Origin: a virus
IMG/VR virus record: IMGVR_UViG_3300003324_000175
Coordinates: 1 to 40,369 of that record
DNA: 40,369 nt
Reading direction: 5' to 3' (one strand)
Shown here piece by piece: positions 7,753 to 15,564 of this stretch (its first letter is position 1; each line of letters starts with the position of its first letter). A program made the translations under genes and the position numbers. The notes under the pieces were generated by a model that saw only the letters and a list, made by a program, of their open reading frames with translations, was not told the DNA's origin and did no database searches.

Positions 7753-8258
7753 GATCCGAGTTCCCTTTCGATCTCATCCATGACGCGCCCGATCCCCGCG
7801 AAGACGCGGGGGCCGTACCGGGCGGCCGTCTGGTAGAAGTACGGCATTCGATCTTGTCTGACCCAGACGTCCGTGTTGCCGAACACGGGGTGCCGAAGGA
7901 CCCCGACCTGGGTCCCCCTGAAGCCTCCGGAGCCTTCGATGTAGGGCGGAAGGCCCTTCATGTCCGGGTCCCGGATCTTCTTCGGGTCCGTCTTGATCAC
8001 GACCGTAGCGGCATTGTTGGTCTTGACCTTCAGGATCGTAGCCCTGGACAGCTCTCTACGGAGGGAGGGACGGCCGCGCCGTCTGCTCTGCCCCATGGAG
8101 GGCGAAGCCAGCGCGGCGCGCCGGACGGCCACCAGCGCGGGCTTCGCCTCCGCCCGGATCTCCTTCGTCATACGCCTGATCAGGTCTGGCCTGTCCATGG
8201 CGCGGAGACAACGGCGGAACTCCGGGACGGAGTTTCCGGCCCCGACCCTCATAGCCAT
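7749..8258 (-). CDS. HK97 gp10-like tail completion/joining protein
   Basis: This 169-residue basic protein has a helical N-terminal half with many Arg residues (DLIRRMTKEIRAEAKPALVAVR), a central Arg/Ser-rich loop, and a C-terminal HPVFGNTDVWVRQ followed by a final helix ending in ERELGS. The pattern (basic helices, then a short H-P-V-F-G strand) fits the HK97 gp10-like family that completes the head-tail interface or tail. Its ATG follows the upstream stop TAG directly, and its own stop overlaps the chaperone start. Confidence 0.65.
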   Translation of the reverse strand: MAMRVGAGNSVPEFRRCLRAMDRPDLIRRMTKEIRAEAKPALVAVRRAALASPSMGQSRRRGRPSLRRELSRATILKVKTNNAATVVIKTDPKKIRDPDMKGLPPYIEGSGGFRGTQVGVLRHPVFGNTDVWVRQDRMPYFYQTAARYGPRVFAGIGRVMDEIERELGS

Positions 8259-8669
8259 CTAGCTGGTAGCCCTGGTGACCGTGCCGGACGTCGGCCAGCT
8301 CACGGAGCGGACGGCCAGCGCGCCGACCTCTCCGTCCAGCGGACCGACCTGGTTGACCAGGACGTTCCCGCTGTACTGGGGGTTCGTCGCGCTGGTGGCC
8401 GCGCTGGTGGGCTTCAGGGTGAAGGCCACCACCGTTCCGAAGATCGGCCAGAGGGTGGCGTCCGTCTGGGCCGCCGCGAAGTCGTTGATGAACTCGACCT
8501 CCAGCGTTCCCGTCTTCAGGCCACCGATCCGGGAGCGGTAGCCGCCCCCGCCCATGGTCGTGGTCTCCAGGTCTTCGGCCTCCACGTTCAGCGTGACGGA
8601 CCGGACCAGGGTCGTCAGCGTGACCGCGTTCACCGTGAGTACGGCGTCTGTGAATGAGAATGCCGCCAT
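8259..8669 (-). CDS. Tail tube-type protein, shorter paralog
   Basis: This 136-residue protein shares its first 60 or so residues with the next gene upstream: both have a FSxTDA opening, VTLN-x-E-x-EDL, TT, and an R-x-RIGGLKT signature. The rest (VAFTLKPTSAATS and PQYSGNVLVNQ) is beta-rich, as in tail tube or tail-completion folds. With two paralogs side by side, one is probably the main tube subunit; this one lacks the extra C-terminal domain. It has an AAGGAG ribosome site and GATC next to the ATG. Confidence 0.65.
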   Translation of the reverse strand: MAAFSFTDAVLTVNAVTLTTLVRSVTLNVEAEDLETTTMGGGGYRSRIGGLKTGTLEVEFINDFAAAQTDATLWPIFGTVVAFTLKPTSAATSATNPQYSGNVLVNQVGPLDGEVGALAVRSVSWPTSGTVTRATS

Positions 8670-8678
8670 GATCTCTCC

Positions 8679-9401
8679 TTAGGCTCCGATCCCCACGGCG
8701 GAGGCGATCGAGAATGTTCCGGTCACGGCCGTGACGCGGAGTCGGTACCAGTCGTCCGTGAGCGGCCCAGCGACGCGAACGCCCCAGGTGCCCCCGGCTA
8801 CGGTGATCGGTCCGAATGTGATCCTGGTGGTTGCGGAGGCGAAGGTGTTCGCGTCGTCCGACTCCAGAACGGCTGTGATGGTCGTACCGGCGCTGAAGAC
8901 GTGGAAGGTCCCATAGAGGTACTGGCCGGACGCCACGCCCCCTACGAGCTGCACAGCCGTCCCTGTGGCTCCCGTAGCGCTGACCGACCCCTTGACCTTC
9001 GTCCAGACGCCCCGGATCAGCCCTTCGCCGTTCGTGTTCATGGAGCTGAAGGAGAAGGGGGTGGCCGCGCCGACCTCTCCGAACTGCTCATACGAGAATT
9101 CGCCCAGGCGCGCCAGGTAAGCCGTCTCCCCCTCCGTCCGGGTCGGGCCCACTGTGTGGGGTCGGGGCGTCCCGCCCAGGGCGTTGAACGTGTCCGCGTC
9201 TACGGTGTTCGCGTCGTGGAACCCCGCAAGATCCAGGTTCGCGGTCTTCAAGCCCCCGATGCGGGTCCGCCACCCTCCGGACGCGAAGGTGGTCACGTCC
9301 AGATCTTCGCCCTCCGCGTTCAGCGTGACCTGGTTGGAGACCCCGGTCAGGTCCACGCCGTCCACGTAGATCGTCGCGTCCGTCAGGGAGAACGCCGTCA
9401 T
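8679..9401 (-). CDS. Major tail protein-like, longer paralog
   Basis: This 240-residue protein has an N-terminal half paralogous to the gene downstream (VTLNAEGEDLDVTTF, RTRIGGLKT) and then a distinct beta-rich domain from about residue 110 to the end. That C-terminal part, with TFHVFSAGTTITAVLESDD and an Ig- or carbohydrate-binding-like strand pattern, could decorate the outside of the tail tube. It lies where siphophages carry the major tail protein, between the terminator-like and chaperone genes. Its ATG overlaps the stop of a 56-codon gene. Confidence 0.7.
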   Translation of the reverse strand: MTAFSLTDATIYVDGVDLTGVSNQVTLNAEGEDLDVTTFASGGWRTRIGGLKTANLDLAGFHDANTVDADTFNALGGTPRPHTVGPTRTEGETAYLARLGEFSYEQFGEVGAATPFSFSSMNTNGEGLIRGVWTKVKGSVSATGATGTAVQLVGGVASGQYLYGTFHVFSAGTTITAVLESDDANTFASATTRITFGPITVAGGTWGVRVAGPLTDDWYRLRVTAVTGTFSIASAVGIGA

Positions 9402-9568
9402 TCTGGATCACCCGCCTTCTTGGCCCGCTTCGCGGCCACGGGCGCGATGTGGCCGGACTCCAGGAGCGCGCCCAGGTTGACCAGCTCCGGGTCCAGCTCC
9501 ACGACTTCCCCCGGCTGAACGTCAGCCACGGGGAACGGTCCGGTAACAGTGAATCTCTGAAGACTCAT
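9398..9568 (-). CDS. Small conserved-position protein between tail terminator and tail tube genes
   Basis: This 56-residue protein (MSLQRFTVTGPF at the start, AAKRAKKAGDPE at the end) overlaps its neighbours by four bases (ATGA) at both ends, strong evidence that it is a real, translationally coupled gene. It has a beta-rich first half and a basic C-terminus. Comparable short proteins occur at this place in other actinophages, but I know no function for them. Confidence 0.7.
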   Translation of the reverse strand: MSLQRFTVTGPFPVADVQPGEVVELDPELVNLGALLESGHIAPVAAKRAKKAGDPE

Positions 9569-9984
9569 GAGTCCCCCCTAGCGATCACGTACAGGGTGAA
9601 GACGCCCCCGAAGTACCCGAAAGCCGCGTACTCCTCCAGGTCCAGGGGGCGGAACTGGGTCACGGTCGCGTCCGAAACGCGACCCCCCAGGGTCTTGTCC
9701 GCGTCGATCGCGGCGCGGATTGACATGGAGCCGGATGGGTTCGCGTATTCGGCCAGGAGGTTCTGACCGACCCGGTTCACGACCTGGGAAGTGAACACCG
9801 TGATCGTGGGCTCCAGCTCGAAGTGACCGCGCGCCATGCTGGAGTAGTAGGTGTTCACGGTCGGGAGGCCCACGACGGCCACCGGGGGGTTGATATCCCC
9901 CTCGAACATCTCTTCTACTCGAAGCTTGGGGATCGGTCCCAGGGCCGCCGCGATCCCCTCCACAACGTCCATGATCGTGCTCAT
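9565..9984 (-). CDS. Putative tail terminator protein
   Basis: This 139-residue protein has the pattern of actinophage tail terminators: an N-terminal helix (TIMDVVEGIAAAL), central strands, a conserved IRAAIDADKTLGG segment, then EYAAFGYFGGVFTLYV. It would cap the finished tail tube and join it to the head. The ATG chosen overlaps the upstream stop as ATGA. Assignment rests on this pattern and on gene order between the connector and tail tube genes. Confidence 0.65.
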   Translation of the reverse strand: MSTIMDVVEGIAAALGPIPKLRVEEMFEGDINPPVAVVGLPTVNTYYSSMARGHFELEPTITVFTSQVVNRVGQNLLAEYANPSGSMSIRAAIDADKTLGGRVSDATVTQFRPLDLEEYAAFGYFGGVFTLYVIARGDS

Positions 9985-10595
9985 GCGACCATGACCACCT
10001 TTCGGCGGTACGGGCTGATCCAGGCCATGGCCATGGGGTTCTCCCGGACGCGGATGGACCCCCACTGACCGAAGCCAGCGACTCCGAACGGAGCCTCCCG
10101 AAGCTTGTAGATCTCTTCGGCCACGGTGAAGGCGGCGGAGGTCACGGGGTCCGGGATAGCGGCCCAGCCCCATTGCGCCGTTACCCGGACGTTCGCGGCC
10201 GGAGCGAAGCTGAAGCACTTCGAGCGAACGGCCCGGATGCGCCAGTACGGCCACCCCTGGACCCCGTCCACGATCCCGTTCAGGGGCTCCAGTTGGTAGT
10301 CCGCCGCGCTCCAGGTGGCCCAGGCGCTCCCGGACCCGCTGGTGTCCGTCTCGATCACCAGGCCCGTGGTCGTGTGGAAGTCGTGGACGTCCGCGAAGTC
10401 GGAGGCGTCCGGGTAGAACAGGCGCGCGGACGCGCTGGTGGTCTTGTTGAAGTCGCGCCGACACACGAAGTTGATCCCCGCGCTGGCCGTCTTCCGGGCG
10501 AACTCCAGTCGATCATCATCCTGGGTGTCCGTGAGTTCGATCCCCAGGAACGTCTTCAGTTGATCAAGCGTGATGTACGGGTCGCCCAGAGCCAT
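9981..10595 (-). CDS. Head-tail connector (HK97 gp6-like adaptor)
   Basis: This 204-residue protein starts with YITLDQLKTFLGIELTDTQD and continues with helices (DRLEFARKTASAGINFVC), the usual look of gp6-type adaptors that dock below the portal. A beta-rich middle and a C-terminal helix (AFTVAEEIYKLRE) follow. It lies directly after the glycosyltransferase, with GATC before its ATG. The adaptor ring would seal packaged DNA and receive the tail. Confidence 0.7.
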   Translation of the reverse strand: MALGDPYITLDQLKTFLGIELTDTQDDDRLEFARKTASAGINFVCRRDFNKTTSASARLFYPDASDFADVHDFHTTTGLVIETDTSGSGSAWATWSAADYQLEPLNGIVDGVQGWPYWRIRAVRSKCFSFAPAANVRVTAQWGWAAIPDPVTSAAFTVAEEIYKLREAPFGVAGFGQWGSIRVRENPMAMAWISPYRRKVVMVA

Positions 10596-10597
10596 GA

Positions 10598-11395
10598 TCA
10601 GCCACCCTCCCCCAGCTCCCGCGCCATGCGGGACAGGTCGAAGGTCTCTTCATCTAGGAACAGGACACCTTTGTGATGGTTGGTCTTCACGCTGGTGTCC
10701 ACCCAGAGGGGGAGGTCCACGGCCGCGATGCGGAGGCAGAACGAAAGATCTTCGGAGAAGGTCCGGGGCCCGCCCTTCAGCGCCGTGGGGTGAGTGATCG
10801 GATCGAACCAGACCGGTCCGAACTTGTCGGCCACCAGCTCCAGCGCGGAGCGATGGATCATGAGCGCGGCGGCCCCGGTGCCGGAGACCTGGACCAGTTC
10901 GTTCCGGGGGTAGTCGGAGATCGGGAGGAACCCGATCGAATCGGGCTGTTCCACGTAGTGGTACAGGGTGGGCTGAATCGTGAAGCGCTCCCCGTACATG
11001 TGGGCCTGGGAGTCGGGAGGGGGAAAGCGGAGGCACGCGAAGCACAGCGCGCCGACCACCGGCCGCTCCGGGCCGCACGATTCCACCAGGCGCTCCACGA
11101 TGTCCGGCGCGAAGCCCATGTCCGTGTCGATCATGAACAGGTACTCCGCGTCCGTGACCTCCAGGAAGTCCCGCGCGATCTTGTTACGACCCCCGGCCAG
11201 ACCACCGGCCCCGGTCAGCGCCCGGAGTTCGAGCCCTCCCGGCCGGACGATCCGCTGACGGGTCATCACGTCCTGGAGGAGAAGATCACGGTAAGAGAGC
11301 CCGAACGACGCGGACCAGGTCCCGCCGTCCATGAAGCCCACCGCCACCGACCCAGGAACGGGGGCCGCGAAGGTTCCAGGAGGGGCCTTCTTCAC
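10598..11395 (-). CDS. Family 2-like (GT-A fold) glycosyltransferase in the capsid operon
   Basis: This 265-residue protein has GT-A features: GGRNKIARDFL, the DxD motif D90-T-D92 in YLFMIDTDMGF, PDIVERLVE, an acidic pair in FSEDLSFCLR (E215, D216) and a C-terminal His pair (TNHHKG, H240-H241) that may bind metal. It should transfer a sugar from a nucleotide donor. The GTG start overlaps the upstream stop as GTGA, so it belongs to the head gene operon between the capsid and the connectors. Phage-encoded glycosyltransferases that modify virion proteins are known in mycobacteriophages; a capsid or tail target here is inferred. Confidence 0.8.
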   Translation of the reverse strand: MKKAPPGTFAAPVPGSVAVGFMDGGTWSASFGLSYRDLLLQDVMTRQRIVRPGGLELRALTGAGGLAGGRNKIARDFLEVTDAEYLFMIDTDMGFAPDIVERLVESCGPERPVVGALCFACLRFPPPDSQAHMYGERFTIQPTLYHYVEQPDSIGFLPISDYPRNELVQVSGTGAAALMIHRSALELVADKFGPVWFDPITHPTALKGGPRTFSEDLSFCLRIAAVDLPLWVDTSVKTNHHKGVLFLDEETFDLSRMARELGEGG

Positions 11396-11637
11396 TTCGT
11401 GGCCTTCCTGGTGGTCGTGGTCGTGCGCTTCCGCGTCGTGGTGGTCTCCGTTCCCTCCGGCTCCGGGTCGTCCGACTCGTAGAGCCGGAACAGCCAGGGG
11501 TACTCCGCCACCATCGGGTGATCTTCGGCGAAGTCCTCCGCTGGGTTCGGGACGTCCATGGTCCCCTCCCCGTTCCAGGGCGTCCGGACGCACACGGGGC
11601 CGCCCTCCGCGTAGGGCCTGACTCTGTAGATCTTCAC
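11392..11637 (-). CDS. Small protein downstream of capsid with Thr/Arg-rich tail
   Basis: This 81-residue protein has a GTG start nine bases after an AAGGAGA site. The N-terminal 55 residues are mixed (YRVRPYAEGGPVCVRTP, AEDHPMVAEYPWLFRLYE); the last 20 are a repetitive basic Thr/Arg tail (TTTTRKRTTTTTRKATK). Short proteins of this build often follow capsid genes in actinophages. A decoration, cement or DNA-contacting role is possible, and the Thr-rich tail could be a substrate for the neighbouring glycosyltransferase. Both ideas are inference. Confidence 0.7.
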   Translation of the reverse strand: MKIYRVRPYAEGGPVCVRTPWNGEGTMDVPNPAEDFAEDHPMVAEYPWLFRLYESDDPEPEGTETTTTRKRTTTTTRKATK

Positions 11638-11665
11638 GTGAACCTGTCTCCTTCTGATCCGAAGT

Positions 11666-11697
11666 GGGGGTCAGGGTCGGATCAAGCCCTGACCCCC
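11666..11697 (-). terminator. Inverted repeat after the major capsid gene
   Basis: A perfect 11-bp stem (GGGGGTCAGGG with its complement) with a 10-base loop lies 17-48 bases past the capsid stop on the minus strand. It is GC-rich and lacks a clear U tract, as is common in actinobacteria. A partial terminator could raise capsid mRNA relative to the downstream genes. Confidence 0.6.
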
Positions 11698-11713
11698 GGC
11701 TTGTCGGCGCGGT

Positions 11714-13138
11714 TCAGGCGCTGGTCTTGTCCTGGAGGAGACGGAACGCCAGGATGTTCGTCGCGTCCGCTCCGGTCCGCCAGTGCATGTACCAGGCGCG
11801 GCGGCCGTCCGGGAGGTTGTTCGCGGTGTTGAACAGGTGCGGGATGAACTCCACGGACGTGGACCCCGGCTTGTCCACCACGACGTAGTTCGAGAAGTCG
11901 CCGTAAATGATCTCGTTGTCCAGCGCCGTCGTGGTCTGGGTGGTCGGGCAGTCGTCCGACTCGTAGACCGGGCGGCCCAGGATGCGGTCCGTCACGGGCT
12001 GGGTCAGGTCCCCGGAGAAGCTGGAGCTGACGGCCGTGCCCAGGCGCTTGATCGCCAGGTTGTACGTCGGGGCCATGAGCCACGCCCCACGGCCGCGCCA
12101 GCGCTGGCCCACGCCCTTGTAGAGCGCGTGGACGTCCACTTCCCCGATCACGGCCGCCGTGGTGGACGTGATCTCCACGGCCGTGGAGGCGTCCAGCGCC
12201 GTGAAGATGCCCTTCGGCTGGTTGCTGGAGCCCAGGCCCGTCATGTGGGCCGCGCCCTCCAGGCGGTCCCGCGCGTCCGCGAACAGCATCATGACGTCAC
12301 TGGTCAGGCCCGCGATGTCCTCGAACGCCTCGATCGTGGCCTGGACCAGCGCCTGGGGCTTGTACGTCGGGATTCCCAGCGTGCCGAAGCTGGGAGAGTC
12401 GTCGCTGACCTCCGTCGCCTCCGCGTCCCAGGACGCCGTGACCCCCGCCGTGGTGACTCCGTGCCAGGTGTTGCCCTGGGCCTGGGAGAGCGTGACCACG
12501 CGGGCCAGTCCCCGCATGATGTTCGCGGAGCCGGAGTTCGTCAGGATCAGGGTCGGGTCCAGGTGCGTGGGCACCAGGTACCCGCCCTGGGTGTTCGTGC
12601 CCACGGCCACGGCCGCGCGTTCCTCCGAAGACAGGGTCATCCCGGAGGGGTCGGTCATGAGCTTGGACCAGGCGGAGGCGTACTCCTCCCGGCTCCGACC
12701 GATCCAGTTCAGGACCCAGTTCGGGGACTTCCGCGTGTGCTCCTTGACCAGCCGTTCGTAGTGGGCTTCGTTGGCCGAACCCCCCAGATCCTGGTCTTCG
12801 ACGGCGCGGAGGGCGGAGTCCGCGATCACGCGGCGGCGCTCCACGGGGTTCGTGATGCTCCGGCCCCGGTCCTCCAGGATCGCGAACGGGTCGCGAGACG
12901 GGACGAAGTTGGGGCTCCGGCGCTGGTCTCCGGGCTCCACGTTGCCGGGGTTCCGGCTCATGTGCTGGAGGGCGTTGTGTCGGTCCAGGAGACCCTGAAG
13001 CCGGTTGCGCTCCGCCATGCCGTCGTTCCAGCGGGTCTGTTCGTCCGCGTTCAGGGCGCGGTCCACCGCGCCGTTGTGGATCTCCTGGAGGCAGGCGTCC
13101 AGCCACTCCAGCGAAGATCGGATTTCCTCGGGGTTCAC
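11714..13138 (-). CDS. Major capsid protein, HK97 fold
   Basis: This 474-residue protein has a helical, charged N-terminal region of about 120 residues (scaffold-like delta domain, to be removed by the protease encoded upstream), followed by the HK97-type shell domain. Typical stretches are GTNTQGGYLVPTHLDPTL, IEAFEDIAGLTSDVM, and a C-terminal strand-rich part with YVVVDKPGSTSVEFIPHLF. I prefer the GTG at 13138 because AAGGG lies eight bases upstream; an upstream in-frame GTG has no room for a ribosome site. It follows the protease gene by 12 bases. Confidence 0.93.
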   Translation of the reverse strand: MNPEEIRSSLEWLDACLQEIHNGAVDRALNADEQTRWNDGMAERNRLQGLLDRHNALQHMSRNPGNVEPGDQRRSPNFVPSRDPFAILEDRGRSITNPVERRRVIADSALRAVEDQDLGGSANEAHYERLVKEHTRKSPNWVLNWIGRSREEYASAWSKLMTDPSGMTLSSEERAAVAVGTNTQGGYLVPTHLDPTLILTNSGSANIMRGLARVVTLSQAQGNTWHGVTTAGVTASWDAEATEVSDDSPSFGTLGIPTYKPQALVQATIEAFEDIAGLTSDVMMLFADARDRLEGAAHMTGLGSSNQPKGIFTALDASTAVEITSTTAAVIGEVDVHALYKGVGQRWRGRGAWLMAPTYNLAIKRLGTAVSSSFSGDLTQPVTDRILGRPVYESDDCPTTQTTTALDNEIIYGDFSNYVVVDKPGSTSVEFIPHLFNTANNLPDGRRAWYMHWRTGADATNILAFRLLQDKTSA

Positions 13139-13150
13139 AACCCCCACCCT

Positions 13151-14014
13151 TCAGTTCCGGAGCGCGAACCCCCTCAGAAGGGCGGCGCGCTGGTCGTACG
13201 TGACTCCGGTGAGTGGGTCTGGACCCGGCTCCGTCTCGGCTGTGCGCGTGGCTGGGGTCCCCGGAAGTGCGCTCCGCGCGGCTTCAGGCCACCCAGTACG
13301 GACGGATCGTACCGCTTCGAGCGTACGAATGTATCTGGACTCATCCCGCGAACGCTCCAGCTCGAACCAGACGTCCGTGAGGGAGCGCACTCCGGCCGTG
13401 GCGTCCGGGTTCGCTGGGAACGGCGTGGGCCCGAACTCGAACAGGCGGACTTCCTTGATCGTCCGCTCCGGAAGGCCGTCCGGGTTGAAGTCGCTCCGGT
13501 CGGGTTCGTCGTTCCATTCGTCCTTGATCACCCGCATCCGGAACGAAGATCCGTAGAGTCCGGCGCGAAGACCGGGGAGAAGATCGCGGTTGTACGACGT
13601 GGCCATGAGATCGACCACGCCCAGGGGGGAGTCCGACTGTTCGGACAGTTCCGTGATCGGTCCTAGAACCTTCGCGCCGATCTGGGGGTCATGTCCATGA
13701 TCGAACATGACTTGCATCCCGCGCTGGTTCTCCTTGATCGTCTTCTTGAACGCCCCTGGAGAGGTCCGTTCCATGAACGTCCCCTCCCAAAGGGAGTCGA
13801 TCCGGTACCAGGTGTTGAAGGGGGAGAACCTGATCTCCACTTCGGCCAGAGGGCCTTCGTCTTCGGACCTCATGGCCTTCTTCTTCTTGGCCATGTCTTC
13901 CTCGGACATGGGCATGTCCTCCGGATCTTCCTCCTTCTTCTTCTTCTTCGCCCTGATCGTCACGACAGGTCCGGAGAGCCCCCGGACCACGTCAAGATCC
14001 CGAACTGTCTCCAC
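13151..14014 (-). CDS. Prohead maturation protease (HK97 family)
   Basis: This 287-residue protein has the family pattern WEGTFMERTSPGAFKKTI, the His-containing VMFDHGHDPQIG, and LYGSSFRMRV with the likely nucleophile Ser. An unusual Lys/Glu-rich insert (AKKKKKEEDPEDMPMSEEDMAKKKK) sits near residues 25-50. The GTG start overlaps the portal gene by 23 bases and has a strong GGAGGGG site seven bases upstream. It cleaves scaffold domains from capsid subunits before DNA packaging. A Pro/Glu-rich tail precedes the capsid gene. Confidence 0.88.
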   Translation of the reverse strand: METVRDLDVVRGLSGPVVTIRAKKKKKEEDPEDMPMSEEDMAKKKKAMRSEDEGPLAEVEIRFSPFNTWYRIDSLWEGTFMERTSPGAFKKTIKENQRGMQVMFDHGHDPQIGAKVLGPITELSEQSDSPLGVVDLMATSYNRDLLPGLRAGLYGSSFRMRVIKDEWNDEPDRSDFNPDGLPERTIKEVRLFEFGPTPFPANPDATAGVRSLTDVWFELERSRDESRYIRTLEAVRSVRTGWPEAARSALPGTPATRTAETEPGPDPLTGVTYDQRAALLRGFALRN

Positions 14015-15407
14015 TCTTCGTCCCCTCCTTCGGGTCCGCGCCGTCCTTTGGCTGATCTTCCTTCTTTGGGTCCGCCGCGCCGTCTCCCTCTCCAGCCGCC
14101 TGGGCCGCCGCGTCCGCCTCCGGGGTTCCGGGGGGCTGGAGCTGGACGGAGAACAGGCCGGAGTGAGCACCCACCAGGAGGGACATGTCTCCGGTGTCCA
14201 CGGCCTTCACAGCCGTGTCCCAGTCCGCGCCGACTTCCGCAAGTCGGGCGATCATGGTTACCTTCGCCTGGTTGATCTCTTGCTGATCTTTTGCGTCTTC
14301 GTACAGGAACGGGATGTAACGATCGTCGTACCAGAGCCGCGCCCCCGCTGGTACAGGTACCAGCTTGGCCAGAGGACCACAGATGGAACGCCACTGGGGC
14401 CGCGCCCAGTGGTCCCCGAACTTCCGCCGCGCCATGCCGTAGTTGGAATACGTGGACGCCTGGAGACCTTCGGACAGACCCACGATGATCGGGGGGACTC
14501 CCCCGGCCGCACAGATCCGCGTCTCCCCCGCGCCCTGGGTCACCTTGAAGTCAAGCTGTTTCATGTCGTTCCCGACCACGGTCACGTCCGCGCCACCAGC
14601 CAGGAACATGGTCTTGTAGGCGTTCCGGCCGCCGTCGTGGGACTCCTTGTGGGCTCGAACGAACTCCTCGAACTGTTCCTCCGTGACGGACTCCTTGAAC
14701 GCCACGGCCAGGTTAGGCGTGGCCGCGTTCTCGAAGAAGCGGGCCTTGTGATCAGTAGCCGCCTTGTCCGCCATGATCTCCCGCGCCACGGGAGTGACCC
14801 AACTCATCCCCCGGTACTGGGCCTCTGGGTCGGGAATCGGGGACCAGTGGACCATGTCCTCCGGCAGATAGGTACGTCCCGCGCCCGTACCACCAGGCCG
14901 GTACAGGTACCCCATGACGTCCGACTCCACGGCCTGGTCCGGGGGTGCCGAAAGGATGATCGAGACCCAGTCTGGCCGGAGGCGTCGAAGGCGATCCTTC
15001 TCGCGAACCACGTACCAGTTCCCGCCCAAGCTGACGTCCTGTTCCGCGCGGGCCAGAAGTTCCCCGGTCGTACCGTTCGGGTACGGTTCCTCCAAGATCC
15101 GGAGGGACTGGTTCCCGAACAGCTCCCCCGGCCGCCCGTTGTTCAGCCGAACGAAGCTGAAGCGGATCTCCGTGAACAGGAGCATCCGGGCCAAGATCGT
15201 AGCGAAGACCACGCCGTCCGACTTGTACGCCCCCTGGACGTGGCCCATGAAGGTCTGTTCGATCTCCTCCGGTTGCCCGCTGGAGCCCCAGCCGAACAGG
15301 GGGTACGTCAACCCCTCGAAGGACATCTTCTTCGCCTGTGCGAGATCGCCCAGGTTGTTCACGGTCGGCGCGAAGTCGGAGCGGAGAAGATCCCAGAGCC
15401 TAGGCAT
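13992..15407 (-). CDS. Portal protein
   Basis: This 471-residue protein has the arrangement of HK97-type portals: a mixed N-terminal domain, a middle with SVTEEQFEEFVRAHK and the ILAGGAD-like strand (FLAGGADVTVVG), then GVPPIIVGLSEG and YGMARRKFGDHWARPQW. The C-terminal 50 residues are a low-complexity acidic/basic tail (KKEDQPKDGADPKEG). It forms the dodecameric channel for DNA packaging. It starts eight bases inside a small membrane-protein gene and overlaps the protease start. Confidence 0.9.
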   Translation of the reverse strand: MPRLWDLLRSDFAPTVNNLGDLAQAKKMSFEGLTYPLFGWGSSGQPEEIEQTFMGHVQGAYKSDGVVFATILARMLLFTEIRFSFVRLNNGRPGELFGNQSLRILEEPYPNGTTGELLARAEQDVSLGGNWYVVREKDRLRRLRPDWVSIILSAPPDQAVESDVMGYLYRPGGTGAGRTYLPEDMVHWSPIPDPEAQYRGMSWVTPVAREIMADKAATDHKARFFENAATPNLAVAFKESVTEEQFEEFVRAHKESHDGGRNAYKTMFLAGGADVTVVGNDMKQLDFKVTQGAGETRICAAGGVPPIIVGLSEGLQASTYSNYGMARRKFGDHWARPQWRSICGPLAKLVPVPAGARLWYDDRYIPFLYEDAKDQQEINQAKVTMIARLAEVGADWDTAVKAVDTGDMSLLVGAHSGLFSVQLQPPGTPEADAAAQAAGEGDGAADPKKEDQPKDGADPKEGTKSGDSSGS

Positions 15408-15564
15408 CCGGCGCGTCCCCCTTCACGTTCGCGACGAACAACGTAAACACAGCCAGAAATGTACCCGCGCCGACAAGCCCCCAGGCTCCGAACAGCCAGG
15501 TGACCCCACCCGTGATCATAGAGAACGCGGACACCAGGAGCGCCAGCGCCTCCCACCTAGACAT
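15400..15564 (-). CDS. Small two-helix membrane protein between terminase and portal
   Basis: This 54-residue gene fills the gap between the terminase and portal genes, overlapping the first by 8 bases and the second by 8 bases. It encodes two hydrophobic segments, about residues 5-27 (EALALLVSAFSMITGGVTWLF) and 29-47 (WGLVGAGTFLAVFTLFVA). It is too short to be called by many annotation settings. The tight overlaps and clean membrane topology argue that it is real. Its function is unknown; a membrane role in the late period is likely. Confidence 0.7.
   Translation of the reverse strand: MSRWEALALLVSAFSMITGGVTWLFGAWGLVGAGTFLAVFTLFVANVKGDAPDA

Noticed and set aside
11783-13666. Open frame of about 627 codons antisense to the capsid and protease genes
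   Set aside because: Arg/Val/His-rich antisense translation of well-supported capsid and protease genes.
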